A stretch of 64,000 nucleotides of DNA from Helianthus annuus. Taxonomy: Eukaryota; Streptophyta; Magnoliopsida; Asterales; Asteraceae. Under the pieces are notes generated by a model that saw only the letters and a program-made list of their open reading frames with translations, searched no databases and was not told where the DNA came from. The stretch lies in contig NC_035437.2 in assembly GCF_002127325.2 (NCBI RefSeq), forward strand, positions 108,218,321 through 108,282,320. Direction: 5' to 3'. The position numbers were made by a program, and so were the translations under genes. Each line of letters opens with the position of its first letter. The first letter of the stretch is position 1. This document shows, in pieces, positions 9,733 through 26,324 of this stretch.

Positions 9733-10460
9733 TGTTAGGGCTGGATTTTTATTATGCATGATCCTTACACGTGATCCTAACCAGTGATCCTTGTTTCTTT
9801 GACAGACAGTGATCCTCAGCAGGACTTCAGGATCAGGATCATGGACCATTATAGGATCCTCATGCTAACGGTTACCTTCGTTTAATACAATATTATTTTG
9901 CAGGAACATCTAGCAGGATACGCTCTTAGCATCATAACCAAGGGACGCGTCTTCACAATTATGGCATTAGCTTAATCGAAGATAGACGTTGCAAAGGATA
10001 TGGAAACTTAGCTTGATTTATGGGCGGCAATTTAGGCTAGATTGTCTATTATTTCTAAAGGGGTAATGAGCTGTTTATTAGTCTTTTTACCTAAAATAGG
10101 TCACCTACACTTGTATAAATACCACTCTTCCTCATTTGGAAGAACACACGACAACACCCAACACAACTATCACACGCTTAGACACTCGTAACTATAGTGA
10201 TCCTTGTACTCAGCTCATTATCATCCGAAGTTGTAACTATATTTTTCTTATATTGAAGTTGGTGATCGGTAGTTGCCATCACCCGAGGTTTTTTATGCCG
10301 GAGATCATACATTGATCAAGGGCTTTTTCCTCGTATAAATCATTGTGTCTTTGCATATTTCTCAAAAAAGTGATCCTTTACTTTTATAATTAACCAAGCA
10401 TCATACCCCGTTTACATAAAGTTTGGTTACATTATCCTTGTGTGATTTTTGACCAAAACA
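9733..10460 (+). repeat. N1 5' LTR (728 bp)
   Basis: TGTTAGGGCTGG...GACCAAAACA. TATA box TATAAATA at 10114-10121. The CGAGG/CCTCG hairpin is at 10284-10333, preceded by the GGTGAT/ATCACC pair. Confidence 0.95.
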
Positions 10461-10463
10461 GTT

Positions 10464-10481
10464 TGGCGCCCACCGTGGGGC
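10464..10481 (+). promoter_or_regulatory. N1 primer binding site
   Basis: TGGCGCCCACCGTGGGGC, three bases after the LTR end, identical to that of E1. Confidence 0.75.
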
Positions 10482-10537
10482 AATTGGTGCTTCATTCATA
10501 AGAAAACCTTTTGTTCGAAATCATTTCATAGAATTAC

Positions 10538-13126
10538 ATGGCTTCATCATTGAAAAACATGTCCACGGCAATGTCTGCAGTCACCTCGTCCCAGAACATT
10601 CTGCCTCCACCACCGGCAGGATCCCAGAAGAATGCTGAGAAGAGACAAACTCCTACTAATTCTAAAACTCCATTTCCTTCTGCTATGAATTCTTATATTC
10701 CCAGTACTAGTGATGTATTTACTTTGATTTTGCAGATGAAGGATCGTATGCAGCGGCATGATGAAACTAATGAAAGGAACCTTAGGGAAATTGGAGATCT
10801 CAAAAGACAGAAGAAAACGGCAGAGGATCATTCCCCACTGATGCCCAAGTCTTTGAGCTTTGATACTCCAATGATTACTTCTCAGCCATCAGGAATTCCA
10901 GACGTGCAAATTATGGGAGAATCAAGAGGATTGCACCTCAGATCGACAGCAATGACTCAGGCATCTGGCTCACACTTTCAGCCGGCAGGATCCTATCCCC
11001 AGCATATGGGATCCCTCATGAATTCGGGAGCCTACCCGGGAGCACAGCAGTTTCAAGGATCCTACTTTGTTCCAGGATCATCCCAGGGTCAAGGATCCTC
11101 CTTCGTTCCAGGATCATCCCAGGGTCAAGGATCCTCCTTTGTTCCAGGATCATCCCAGATACCAGGATCCTACCAGATACCAGGATCCTCCCAGATGCCA
11201 GGATCCCTAAAAAGTTTGCAAACAGGAAGTCTAGATGTCCATCAAGGGGACTTCATTCCAATGCAGACCATTGCTTCCACTGGTCCATCCGTTATACCAG
11301 AATCCCAGCAATATGGATTCACTAACTTGAACCCAATGGGAGGTAACACTTTAAATAATTATCTTACCACTAACCATGGATTCATGCAGGATACAGGTGT
11401 CAATCATGCTATGGCCAGGGAATTGCAGAAGCTTAAAGATATGATCTCAAGTGTTCCGGGGGTAGTCAAGCCTATCCCGGAGATTGCAGATGGAAGCCAC
11501 AAGGTATCTCGCTTTGCACCACCAATTTGTGATGCAGAGGTACCCAAAAGGTTCCATATCCCTACTATGAAGCTGTATGATGGTATAACGGACCCAGAAG
11601 AGCACATAGCACAATACAGGGAGAGGATGGAGATCAATCCTATCCCAGAAAAACTGAAAGAAGCATGCCTATGTAAAGGATTTGGATCCACTCTTACTGG
11701 ATCAGCTCTTAAGTGGCTGCTAAGTCTTCCCCCCTACTCTATTACTTCATTTGCTAATTTAGTTAATTTATTCAATAACCAATTCTCTTGTAGTAGAAAA
11801 TTTGAAAGATTAACTAGTGATTTGTACAGGATAACTCAAAATCATAATGAATCATTAAGGGATTATATAACTAAATTTAGTAAAGAATCCTTGGACATTC
11901 CCAACTTGGATATGGCTACGGCTGTTGAAGCCTTCAAAATGGGACTGCTTAAGGATTCATTATTCTATGATGATCTTGTTATGACACCATGCAGGAATCT
12001 AGATGAAGTAAGAACTCGAGCACTCAGGTTCATCCGGCTAGAGGATGACAAGAGGATCCAGGAGAGACAAGTAGGATCCTCAAAACAGGAGAAGCAAGGA
12101 TCCTCCTTCAAGAACAACAAATTCAAATCCTACCATAGAAATGAGAACCAGAATGTGCATGCTGTTGACCAAGAAGAGGATGATGAAGATTATCCTCCAA
12201 TCTCAGAATATTGTTTTTCCGTTGATAATCATGAACTGATCCTTGCAATGCAGAATCTAGGTGAAAAAGCTAGGTGGCCCAGGAAGAATGATAAACCATC
12301 CGGGACTAAAGACAAGTCAAAATGGTGTGCATACCATGAGGATTTCGGGCATCTGACTGAAGAATGCATAGCTTTAAGAAAAGAGATTGGATATCTATTA
12401 AGCAAGGGGCACCTGAAAGAATTGTTGGGAAGAAAAAAGCAAAGGACTCAGGATCCTGAAAGGATCCCTGAAAAGGCTCCAGCACCTCCGGCAAATGCAC
12501 AAGTGATCAACTTTATTTCCGGAGGATCAGACATCTGCGGTACATCCTTCTCGGCGGCCAAAAGACATGCAAAGGAGTCAAAAATGGATAATGGAGAAAG
12601 GCCTATTAGAACATCAAGTGTCTCAGAAGGGAAGATGATAACGTTTGATGAGGATGATCGCATTAACATTCAGGATCCTCATCATGATAGTTTAGTTATT
12701 ACTCTCTTTATCTCTAACCATTTTGTCCGCAGGATCCTTATCGATGGAGGAAGCTCAGTGAACATTATCCAGCTTGATGTTCTGAAGAAGATGGGAATCC
12801 CAGAATCAGACATCACACCAAGATCCTCAGTGCTTGTAGGATTCAGTGGAGAAACGAAGAAAACTCTGGGGGACATCAAACTTCCAATCTACGTGGAAGG
12901 ATTAAATAATTATCAGAAATTTTGTGTTATTGACTGTTTGTCTTGTTGCAATGTTATCCTTGGCAGGCCTTGGATACATGATATGAAAGCAGTCCCATCC
13001 ACCTACCATCAATGTGTGAAGCTCCCTAGCCCATGGGGAATAATCTAGATCGACAGTGATCAGCAGGAGGCTAAGGATTGTTATACCTCATCCATGAAGC
13101 CAACCTCGAAGCCAAGGGAGCAATAG
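10538..13126 (+). pseudogene. N1 gag-protease with one premature stop
   Basis: The frame is 863 codons including the terminal UAG. It encodes a Ser/Pro-rich N-terminus, a GSS(Q/F)VPGSSQGQ repeat region (about 11059-11200, 36 bp unit), and a capsid-like Gag domain around residues 370-470 (KWLLSLPPYSITSF). Then come an acidic linker, a zinc knuckle C597/H600/H605/C610 in WCAYHEDFGHLTEEC, and an aspartic protease motif with D736 in ILIDGGSS. Compared with three relatives, AAG became TAG at 13046-13048 (PWGII followed by stop instead of IKIDSD). This ends the protein 26 codons early and also blocks read-through into pol. Apart from that the protein is complete. Its job would be virus-like particle formation and polyprotein cleavage. 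Confidence 0.92.
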
Positions 13127-16432
<3,306 letters not shown>

Positions 16433-16664
16433 ACATGATCCTGCAAGCATGCGATCCTTACAATGAAGTATCCTCAAAGAATCCCGGTGATGTCAGTGAT
16501 CCTTACTCTGGTAATGTCCTTATCTTAAAACTGTTACATTTCCTTACTTTTTACCAAAGGATAAGGATCCTGTATCCTTCATCCTCTTCTCACGAACCAT
16601 TTGAGTTATGATAGTTCAGGTATCCACAGCATATCATCAAATATCTTCAAAAGCAACGCAGATC

Positions 16665-17061
16665 CTTGGGTCTAACCCCAGTTATCCTTGGGATTATCCC
16701 CAGTTTCCGCCAGCAGCGCACGATGATCCTGATATAGTTCACGTCTTTGGGACCAGTACCCACTTCTGGGGCTGACAACCTCATCGTACTGGCTATACCC
16801 AGGATCCTCCGTATAATGGTAGACGTACCATACATCCGTTCCTAAGGTTTCTAACGTTTTCACGTTAGCTAAGGTTTTGACATTTTCATGTCACTAAGTT
16901 TGGATAGTCGCCAGTAAGGGCCATACTCCAGTTTACATACGATCCTTTGGGCTTGTCCCCAGTTATCCTTCGGGCTTGTCCCCAGTTATCCTTTGGGCTT
17001 GTCCCCAGTGATCCTCCGGGATCATTCTCGGTTATCCATTGGGCATGTCCCCAGTTACTAA
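16665..17061 (+). repeat. 22 bp minisatellite in the N1 post-pol region
   Basis: Units of TTGGGCTTGTCCCCAGTTATCC type at about 16668-16700 and 16939-17061 flank a block with the ATGGTA-GACG-TACCAT inverted repeat. One unit is partly scrambled (GTGATCCTCCGGGATC...). Confidence 0.85.
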
Positions 17062-17513
17062 TTTATCTCTTACATTGGCTTAGTCCCAAGTTATGTTCCG
17101 TTTTTTCAGGTTTTCGAAGTTAAACAATTAAGGATCCTTAATCCTTACTATCCATTAAAAGTGTTACTTATGGTTATCCCGATTAAAGGTTAGGATCCTA
17201 ACTTGGATCCTCAGGTATGATCCTTAACTATTTTTAATTTCATTATTCATTTGAATAACCTTTAGACCTTGACAACTGAACCTATGATCCTTAAAATAAA
17301 CTACCTTGAAAATTTTCGATTATAGGATATTTGATCCAGGATCATATCCTAAATTTCTTGAACATGGTTTGCTTAACTATTGTTACAAATATATTTCTAA
17401 AACAATTGGAAACTAAAAAGATAAATAAAGGATAACAACACAGGATAAGCCAGAAAGATTAAGGTTATATTATTAACAAAAGGATCTTTAACCCTTTCAA
17501 AAAGTTGTCAAAA

Positions 17514-17567
17514 TTGCCAACCCACGTTTCTACCAGCAAAACGTGGCCCGTCCACATGGGTTGGCAA
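17514..17567 (+). other. Conserved two-part hairpin in the N1 3' region
   Basis: TTGCCAACCCA ... TGGGTTGGCAA with nested CCACGTTT/AAACGTGG. It lies about 275 bp past the stop of the antisense gene, in the gap where sense pol and the antisense gene converge. Confidence 0.75.
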
Positions 17568-17842
17568 AGGGTGTCCATTGTCTATGCGGTCTTAGCAGGT
17601 ACAGGAAAGTGAAAGCGGCAGGATCACAAAGGCTTCATCCCCCAAACAGAGGATCCCTCCACCTTTTGCAATCCTACCTATTGTCCAAAGGATCCAGGAT
17701 CCTTAACCCTAAGAGCTATTGTTCAAATTACAGACCATAAATTGTTCACAAACCATCAACAACCACAAAAAACCACTACCAATCCTAAAAAATTGGGCTC
17801 CGGCCTAGTCTCGAAATATCCATCATCGCCCAATCCAGCAGC

Positions 17843-19459
17843 TCACACCTTTGCTGCTCCACCCTGATCCTTCTCAGCATCACCACCTTCCAGCATGGGG
17901 ATCTCCTCAGCCTCATCCTCATCCTCCAGCTCCGCCAATCTTGCCTTCCAACCTTCCACGTCCCATGAGCTCTTGTCAAAGGCAGGATCCTGAGCCTCCG
18001 CAGCCATTTGTAGTTGTATCTTGTACATAGCAGTTGCGGCAGAGACCTTGGCATCCTGGATGATCTCCTGCTTCTCGCCATCCATGTCAATTAGCCTTTG
18101 AGCAGCCTCATCCTTTGTAGCCCGGAGCTCCTTCTCAAGATCGGCTATCTTGAGATCTTTTAACACGCCCATTTGTTTGAGGTCGGCGATTTGGCTCTCC
18201 TGATCCTCGACGTGGCCAAGGTAGGTCTCAATCTCAGCAAGTTTCTGCAAAAGAGAAAAAAAGGTAAGTTCAGGATCAGGTGATCCTCAAAAAAGCAGGA
18301 TATACGGGCAGAATATACAAGCAGGATATTAGAGAAGGATAACCCACAGGGGCAATGATCCCTACCTCATTGACATAGTCAAGGAACTGTTGGCGGATCA
18401 GGGGAAATCCTTGGAGATCCTCGGAAGTCTTCCTCTTCTTTCCCTTACCCCTAATGGATGCTTTAGGGGCTGAAGCGGAGGGACTGGCAGCAGAAGTCTT
18501 TCTCCTCGGAGACTTGACGTTGGTGAGATCATCTATCCCAAACTTGGAGGCAGACTTGGCTGATTTGGCAGACTTCCCAACACCTACACAATCAAAACAA
18601 GATAAGTTCCCTTACTAATTAAACAATCTAGCATATAACTTACTTTTTACAAGGATACTTACTTGACATAGTGGCAGATGCGGAGGATACTTCCTGTGAA
18701 TCTTGGACGGTGACTTGGAAACTTCTGACCTCAGGATTGAGCTTTTTAAAAGCTAAGACTCTTTCTCTTGCAGCAGGGGTTAACTTAAGATAAGCAATGG
18801 ATATAGCTGCACAAAAAATAAAAAAGACGTTAGTGATCCTCATCGTATGAGACAAGTCTGATAGTGATCCTTCCAGGATCCTCTACCCTACCATGAGTGG
18901 CCCATTCCTTGGGCAAATCCTTCCCATCTGGGATGGAATCCCTTCTAACAAAGAAAAAGCGACGCTTCCAGTTTGTGTCATTCTTAGTAACCTTGAAGAC
19001 AGGGTGATCCTCCCCAGCTTTCCGTTTTAGCAGATATCGGCAAGAACCGAACGTGGTAAGATCATAAAGTGCGGCCAACTCTGCCATCCCTAAATCAATT
19101 CCCTTCTGCTCGATGATCCTCTCGAAGGTATACAGGACCCTCCAGATCATCGGCATAGCTTGGATATAAGATATGCCGGTTAAAGAAAAGAAGGATTGGG
19201 TGAAGGCTGGAAAAGGATACGAATACCCTATGGTGAACGGAGTAGCAGGAAAGGCCACCCAGACGTCTGAAACAAAGTCGCTCAAAGCAGTAGGTGTGAA
19301 AGATTTGAAAACAGCATTCGCCGGGAAGCAATGACGAATCCTGTCTACATGAGCATCAGTAAAGCAACATCTCTCCGTAGGAGAGTCCTTGATGATCCCT
19401 TGGCTTTTTAGGGGACTACTCTTCTTGGAATCCTTATGTGGAGAATTTCGAAGCAACAT
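17843..19459 (-). CDS. N1 antisense gene, four exons, predicted 443 aa, intact
   Basis: Minus-strand exons are 19459-18892 (568 nt), 18806-18663 (144), 18583-18366 (218) and 18244-17843 (402 with stop). All introns start GT and end AG: CATG/GTAGGG...TGCAG, TCAA/GTAAGT...TGTAG, GAG/GTAGGG...TGCAG. Phases fit and no internal stop was found. Exon 1 encodes a conserved globular region (YPFPAFTQSFFSLTGISYIQ..., WRVLYTFERIIEQ, NDTNWKRRFFFVRRDSIP) that recalls the 'putative gypsy type transposon' Transposase_28 family. That is recall, not a search. Exon 3 is Lys/Ser-rich with a GKGKKRK nuclear-signal-like run. Exon 4 is strongly helical and acidic, probably coiled coil. The gene faces pol and has its own TATA box. 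Antisense genes in this position are known for some Tat elements (for example Grande). The function is unknown. Confidence 0.75.
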
Positions 19460-19620
19460 ACTCGTGGTGGAACAGAAACAGAGTAAAAGCAGAAAAAACA
19501 GAGCAAAAAGAAGGAAGAAAGGAAAGAGAGAAGAAGAGGATACCTGGTCAATCTTCGGTAGCGATTATAAAGGGAAGATATCTCGAATTTAAATGCAGAG
19601 TGATCCTAACCCTATCTCCT

Positions 19621-19627
19621 ATTTATA
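19621..19627 (-). promoter_or_regulatory. TATA box of the N1 antisense gene
   Basis: TATAAAT on the minus strand, about 160 bp upstream of the antisense ATG at 19459. The same box is at 29461-29467 in E1 and 36933-36939 in E2, at 120-150 bp from their ATGs. Confidence 0.55.
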
Positions 19628-19770
19628 ATCATGATTTGCAGGGATTGTCACATCTATGACGTATTGATCGCAACGGCTAGTTCGATATTAACGGCTAGTT
19701 ATTCGGAGTTGCCCGTTGGAGATAAGATCAAAACAAAATACAACTCGTTAATTTACAATCAACTCCTTAT

Positions 19771-19784
19771 ATTTTGGGGGCAAT
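19771..19784 (+). promoter_or_regulatory. N1 polypurine tract
   Basis: ATTTTGGGGGCAAT immediately before the 3' LTR. The same sequence precedes the 3' LTRs of E1 (29611-29624) and E0 (to 46362), and its complement follows the E2 3' LTR (36778 onward). Confidence 0.8.
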
Positions 19785-20512
19785 TGTTAGGGCTGGATTT
19801 TTATTATGCATGATCCTTACACGTGATCCTAACCAGTGATCCTTGTTTCTTTGACAGACAGTGATCCTCAGCAGGACTTCAGGATCAGGATCATGGACCA
19901 TTATAGGATCCTCATGCTAACGGTTACCTTCATTTAATACAATATTATTTTGCAGGAACATCTAGCAGGATACGCTCTTAGCATCATAACCAAGGGACGC
20001 GTCTTCACAATTATGGCATTAGCTTAATCGAAGATAGACGTTGCAAAGGATATGGAAACTTAGCTTGATTTATGGGCGGCAATTTAGGCTAGATTGTCTA
20101 TTATTTCTAAAGGGGTAATGAGCTGTTTATTAGTCTTTTTACCTAAAATAGGTCACCTACACTTGTATAAATACCACTCTTCCTCATTTGGAAGAACACA
20201 CGACAACACCCAACACAACTATCACACGCTTAGACACTCGTAACTATAGTGATCCTTGTACTCAGCTCATTATCATCCGAAGTTGTAACTATATTTTTCT
20301 TATATTGAAGTTGGTGATCGGTAGTTGCCATCACCCGAGGTTTTTTATGCCGGAGATCATACATTGATCAAGGGCTTTTTCCTCGTATAAATCATTGTGT
20401 CTTTGCATATTTCTCAAAAAAGTGATCCTTTACTTTTATAATTAACCAAGCATCATACCCCGTTTACATAAAGTTTGGTTACATTATCCTTGTGTGATTT
20501 TTGACCAAAACA
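19785..20512 (+). repeat. N1 3' LTR (728 bp)
   Basis: Same length as the 5' LTR, with one difference seen. It is followed by the TSD copy AGCTG and the resumed E1 gag. Confidence 0.95.
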
Positions 20513-23012
20513 AGCTGGATCTCAGAAAAATGCTGAGAAGAGACCAACTCCTATTTTCTCTAAAACTTCATCTTCTTCTGCTCTAACTTCTTCTGCTCCC
20601 AGTACTAGTGATATATTTACTTTGATTTTGCAGATGAGGGATCGTATGCAGCAGCAGGATGAAACTAATGACAGGATCCTCAAGGAAATCGGAGATCTCA
20701 AAAGGCAAAAGAAAACGGCAGAGGATCATTCCCCACTGATGCCCAAATCTTTGAATTTTGATACTCCGATGATTACTTCTCAGCCATCAGCGGTCCCAGA
20801 CATTCAACATATGGGTGGACCAAAAGGAGTGCACCTCGACTCAGCAATAGTGACTCAGGCATCAGGATCATATTTCCAGCCGACAGGATCCTATACTCAG
20901 CATATGGGATCCTTCATGAATTCAGGAGCCTACTCGGGAGCACAGCAGGTTCTAGGATCCTCCTTTGTTCCAGGATCACCCCAGGTTCAAGGATCCTCCT
21001 TTGTTCCAGGATCATCCCTGGTTCAAGGATTCTCTTTCGTTCCAGGATCATCCCAGTTTCAAGGATCCCTCCAGATGCAAGGATCCTCGAAGAATTTGCA
21101 AACAGGAAGTTTAGATGTCCATCAAGGAGATTTTTTTCCAATGCAGACCATTGCTTCCACTGGTCCCTCCATCATCCTAGAATTCCAGCAATATGGATTC
21201 ACATCCAATGTTCCTAACTTGAACCCGATGGGAGGTAACACTTTTAATAATTCTCTTACCACTAACCATGGATTCATGCAGGATACAAGTATCAACCATG
21301 CTATGGCCAGAGAACTGCAGAAACTAAAGGATATGATATCAAGTGTTCCAGGGGTAGTCAAACCTATCCCGGAGATTGCAGATGGAAGCCATAAGGTATC
21401 TCGTTTTGCACCACCAATTTGTGTTGCTGAGATACCCAAAAGATTCCATATTCCAACTATGAAGCTGTATGATGGTACAACGGATCCTGAGGAACACATA
21501 GCACAATACAGGGAGAGGATGAAGATCAATCCAATTCCAGAAAGGTTAAAGGAAGCATGCCTATGCAAGGGATTTGGATCCACTCTTACTGAATCTGCTC
21601 TTAAATGGCTGCTAAGTCTTCCCCCTTACTCTATTACTTCGTTTGCTAATTTAGTTAACTTATTCAATAATCAATTTTCTTGTAGCAGAAAATTTGAACG
21701 ATTGACTAGTGATTTATATAGGATAACTCAGGGTCATAATGAATCATTAAGGGATTATATAACCAAATTTAGTAAAGAATCCTTGGACATTCCCAACTTG
21801 GATGTAGCCACAGCTGTCGAGGCCTTCAAAATGGGGTTGCTTAGGGATTCATTGTTCTATGATGATCTTGTTATGACACCATGCAGGAACCTAGACGAAG
21901 TAAGGACTCGGGCACTCAGGTTCATCCGGCTAGAGGATGACAAGAGGATCCAGGAGAGACAAGTAGGATCCTCAAAACAAGAAAAGCAAGGATCCTCTTT
22001 CAAAAGCAACAAATTCAAATCCTATAACAGAACTGACAACCAGAATGTGCATGCTGTTGAACAAGAAGAGGATGATGAGGATTATCCTCCGATTTCTGAA
22101 TACTGTTTTTCCGTTGATAACCATGAACTAATCCTTGCAATGCAGAATCTAGGAGAAAAAGCCAGATGGCCCAGAAAAAATGACAAACCAGCCGCAGCTA
22201 AAGACAAATCAAAATGGTGTGCATACCACGAGGATTTTGGGCATTTAACAGAAGAATGCATCGCATTAAGAAAGGAAATTGGATATCTGCTGAGCAAGGG
22301 GCATTTAAAAGAGTTGTTGGGAAGAAAAAAGCAAAGGACTCAGGATCCTGAAAGGATCCCTGAAAAGGCTCCAGCCCCTCTGACAGATGCACAAGTGATA
22401 AACTTTATTTCCGGAGGATCAGACATCTGTGGTACATCCTTTTCAGCAGCTAAAAGGCATGCAAAGGAAGCTAAAATGGATAATGGAGAAAGACCTATCC
22501 GAACATCAAGTGTCTCGGAAGGAAAAGTGATAACCTTTGATGAGGATGATCGCGTAGACATCCAGGATCCTCATCATGATAGTTTAGTTATTACTCTCTT
22601 TATTTCTAACCATTTTGTCCGCAGGATCCTAATTGACGGAGGAAGCTCAGTAAACATTATCCAGCTTGATATTCTGAAGAAAATGGGTATTCCTGAATCA
22701 GACATCACACCAAGATCCTCCGTGCTTGTGGGATTTAGTGGCGAAACTAAGAAAACCCTGGGGGACATCAAACTCCCAACTTACGTGGAAGGATTACATA
22801 ATTATCAAAAATTTTGTGTTATTGACTGTTTGTCTTGTTGTAACGTTATCCTTAGCAGGCCCTGGATACACGATATGAAGGCAGTCCCATCCACCTACCA
22901 TCAATGTGTGAAGCTCCCTAGCCCTTGGGGAATAATCAAGATCGATAGTGATCAGCAGGAGGCTAAGGATTGTTACACCTCATCAATGAAACCAGCCTCG
23001 AAATCAAGGGAG

Positions 23013-23024
23013 CAATAGCAATTA
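23013..23024 (+). promoter_or_regulatory. Leaky UAG between gag and pol in E1
   Basis: CAA-TAG-CAA-TTA with the UAG at 23016-23018. Gag and pol share the frame. Confidence 0.85.
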
Positions 23025-26000
23025 AAGTATCCTCCAAGGGATGTCTTGGAGGCAAGAGAGCAGGATGTGGACGAAATACTCTTGGATCCTGATGATCCTG
23101 AATCCAAAATCTATATCGGATCAGGGATCCTTGGACAAATGAAAGAAGACATTGTATCCTTCCTCAAAAGAAGAAAATCTACCTTTGCATGGAAACATGA
23201 GGATATGACAGGTATATCTAAGGATATTATCACTCATAAACTTGGCATTGACAGGTCAGTTAAACCAATCCATCAAAAAAGGAGGAAGTTTGCACCAGAA
23301 AGAAATGCCATTATCCAGGAAGAGGTAGAAAGATTACTACGAGCAGGTATGATTAGAGAAGTAAAGTATCCAAAATGGCTGGCCAATGTGGTTGTTGTTC
23401 AAAAGAAAAATGGAAAGTGGAGGGTATGTGTCGATTTCACTGATTTAAATAAGGCATGTCCCAAGGATCCTTTCCCATTACCCCACATTGACTCCATGGT
23501 GGACGCAACGGCGGGTCATGAACTGTTAACCTTTATGGATGCATCATCTGGATTCCAACAAATTCAGATGGAACCATCTGACCAAGAGGATACGACTTTT
23601 ATGACCCCAACCGGTTTATATTGTTATATTGCTATGCCGTTTGGATTAAGGAATGCAGGTGCAACATATCAAAGGCTGGTGAACATGATGTTCAAAGATC
23701 AGATTGGACAAACTATGGAAGTATACATAGACGATATGGTAGTAAAATCCAAGAAAGCTGAGGATCACCTAAGGGACTTGGAGGAAGCATTTGATATCCT
23801 TGATAGTTATAACATGAAGCTTAATCCTTCAAAATGTCACTTTGGTGTTAAAGCAGGCAAATTCTTAGGATATATGGTAACCCAGAGGGGCATTGAAGCA
23901 AGCCCGGAACAAATCAAAGCATTGGTGAATATCAAATCCCCTGCCAACGCTAAGGATGTGCAAAGACTAACAGGCAGGATAGCAGCTTTAAACAGATTTA
24001 TATCCAAATCCTCAGAAAAGTGTAAAGAATTCTATGATATCCTAAGAAAGAACAAGAAATTCGAATGGACTTAAAAGCATGAGAATGCTTTACAAGCCCT
24101 CAAAGAATACATGTCCTCAGCTCCAGCGTTGATGAAACCAGAAAAAGGAGATGTGTTATCCTTATATCTTGCGGTATCCTCAAAAGCAATAAGTGCAGTC
24201 CTTGTTAAGGATCATGAAGGTACACAATATCCTGTCTATTATGTAAGTAAGAGTTTACTTGATGCTGAATCCAGGTATTCACACCTTGAAAAACTTATTC
24301 TTGCACTAATTATGGCATCTACTAAACTAAGACATTATTTTGAAACCCATGTTATTGTTGTTAGAACTAATTTTCCAATTAAGAATGTCCTCAGGAAACC
24401 AGAGATGTCCGGAAGGATGGCTAAGTGGGCAGTAAAGCTTAGTGCCCATGATATAAGATATGAGCCTAGAACAGCCATCAAATCTCAAGCATTAGCAGAC
24501 TTTGTGGCTGATTTCAGTAGTGATTTACAAAAGGAAGCCGAATTGGAAGTCCAGCAGCTGGATGAGACCAAGGATCCTTGGATATTGCATACTGATGAAT
24601 CCTCAAATGTTAAAGGCACGGGGCTTGGTATACTACTAAAATCGCCACAGGGGGACATAATACCCCACTCCATAGCTTGTGAGTTCCAAGCCACTAATTA
24701 TGAGGCTGAATATGAAGCCTTAATCGCTGGTTTGCAAATTGCTAAGCATATGGGGATCAGGTATCTTGAGGTATACGTGGATTCATTGTTAATCACTAAT
24801 CACTTTAATGGATCCTATGCTGTTAAAGGTGAAAAACTAACCAAATATTTAGAGATAGTCAAAGAATTGGCACTCTCCTTTGTTTTCTTCAGTTTGACAC
24901 AGGTACCAAGGGAAGAAAATACAAAAGCTGATGCATTGGCCAATCTAGGATCATCTTTGAAGATCCCAGAGGATATAAGTATCCCCATCATCCATATCCT
25001 GGCTCCTGCTATTGAAAATCAGGTGGCCATGGAAATAGAAGAGGATTCTGCAATGATTCCTAGTGAGGATACTCAATCTTGTTCAGGATCATGGATCTCA
25101 CCAATCATGAGATACTTACAACACGGAGAGATTCCTATGGGAGAAAACCCTAGGGCTTTCAGAATTAAGGTATCTTAATTCACAATCTTAAATAACATGC
25201 TGTATAAGCGATCTCTTGCAGGACCATATTTAAGATGTATCGAGGATCCTGAAGTTCAAGAAGTTTTAAAAGACTTCCATGAAGAAGATTGTGGAAACCA
25301 CACTGGGGGCAGGGCATTGTTCTCAAGGATCTTAAGGACAGGATACTACTAGCCAACTATGAAAAGGGATGCTGTGGAGTATGCTAAGAAGTGTGATCCT
25401 TGTCAAAGACACAGCAATATCCTTCATCAGCCGGCTGAATTTCTACATCCTATACCATCCTCTTGGCCATTTATGAGATGGGGGATGGATATAGTTGGCA
25501 AGCTCCCTAAGGCACCTGGTGGAAAAGTGTTCATGCTTGCTATGACTGATTACTTCTCCAAGTGGATAGAGGCTGAAGCCTTTGCCCAAGTCAGAGAAAA
25601 GGAAGTTATATCCTTTATTAAGAGAAATATTATAACTAGATTTGGCATTCCTTCTGAAATTGTATGTGATAATGGTTCCCAATTTATTGGGAGCAGAACT
25701 ACTAACTTTTGTGACAGCTGGGGGATTAAGATGATAACATCAACACCAGTCCACCCACAAGCTAATGGTCAAGCAGAATCATCCAACAAGATCATCATCA
25801 ACAATTTGAAGAAGAAACTTGGATCCAAGAAGGGGAAATGGGCAGAAGAATTACCTTATATGCTTTGGGCTGATAGGACAACCCCCAAGAATGCTACTGG
25901 TCAAACACCATTCTCTTTGGTATTTGGGGCAGAATCAGTGATCCCAACAGAAATGGTGGTTCCAACTGCTAGAACAAGTACCCGTGATCCTGAGGAAAAT

Positions 26001-26324
26001 GATCAGAACTTGGTTCAAGACTTGGATACTATTGAGGAAATCAGGGATTTGGCTAGGATAAGGATGGCTAGCTACCAACAAAGAATGGCTGGTGCTTACA
26101 ACAAAAATGTCAGGATAAGGAAATTCCAAGTTGGGGATATGGTATTGAGAAAAGCTTTCCAAAATACCACTAATCCTGCTGATGGGAAATTGGCTCCAAA
26201 ATGGGAAGGCCCTTATTTGATTGAAGCCGAAGCAGGAAAGGGGGCATATAGATTGTTAACCATGGAAGGTAATTTGTTACCAAGAGCCTGGAATGCTGTC
26301 CACTTGAAGAAATATTTCATGTGA
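23019..26324 (+). pseudogene. E1 pol with three nonsense codons
   Basis: Same 1,102-codon length and domain order as N1 pol: RT with YIDDM, RNase H, archaeal-type RNase H, HHCC integrase, DDE core and GPY tail. Stops are at 24072-24074 (GAG to TAA, residue 352, just after RT), 25176-25178 (CAA to TAA, residue 720, before the integrase finger) and 25350-25352 (TGG to TAG, residue 778, inside the integrase finger). In the archaeal-type RNase H the usual DGSSN is DESSN, a further likely loss at a catalytic-site loop. There is no frameshift, so decay is by point mutation only. Read-through of the first UAG would yield only an RT-bearing fragment. Confidence 0.93.

Noticed and set aside
13046..13048. 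The TAG ending N1 gag as the functional gag terminator
   Set aside because: Three relatives have AAG here and all continue 26 codons to the conserved CAA-UAG-CAA boundary, so this is a nonsense mutation.
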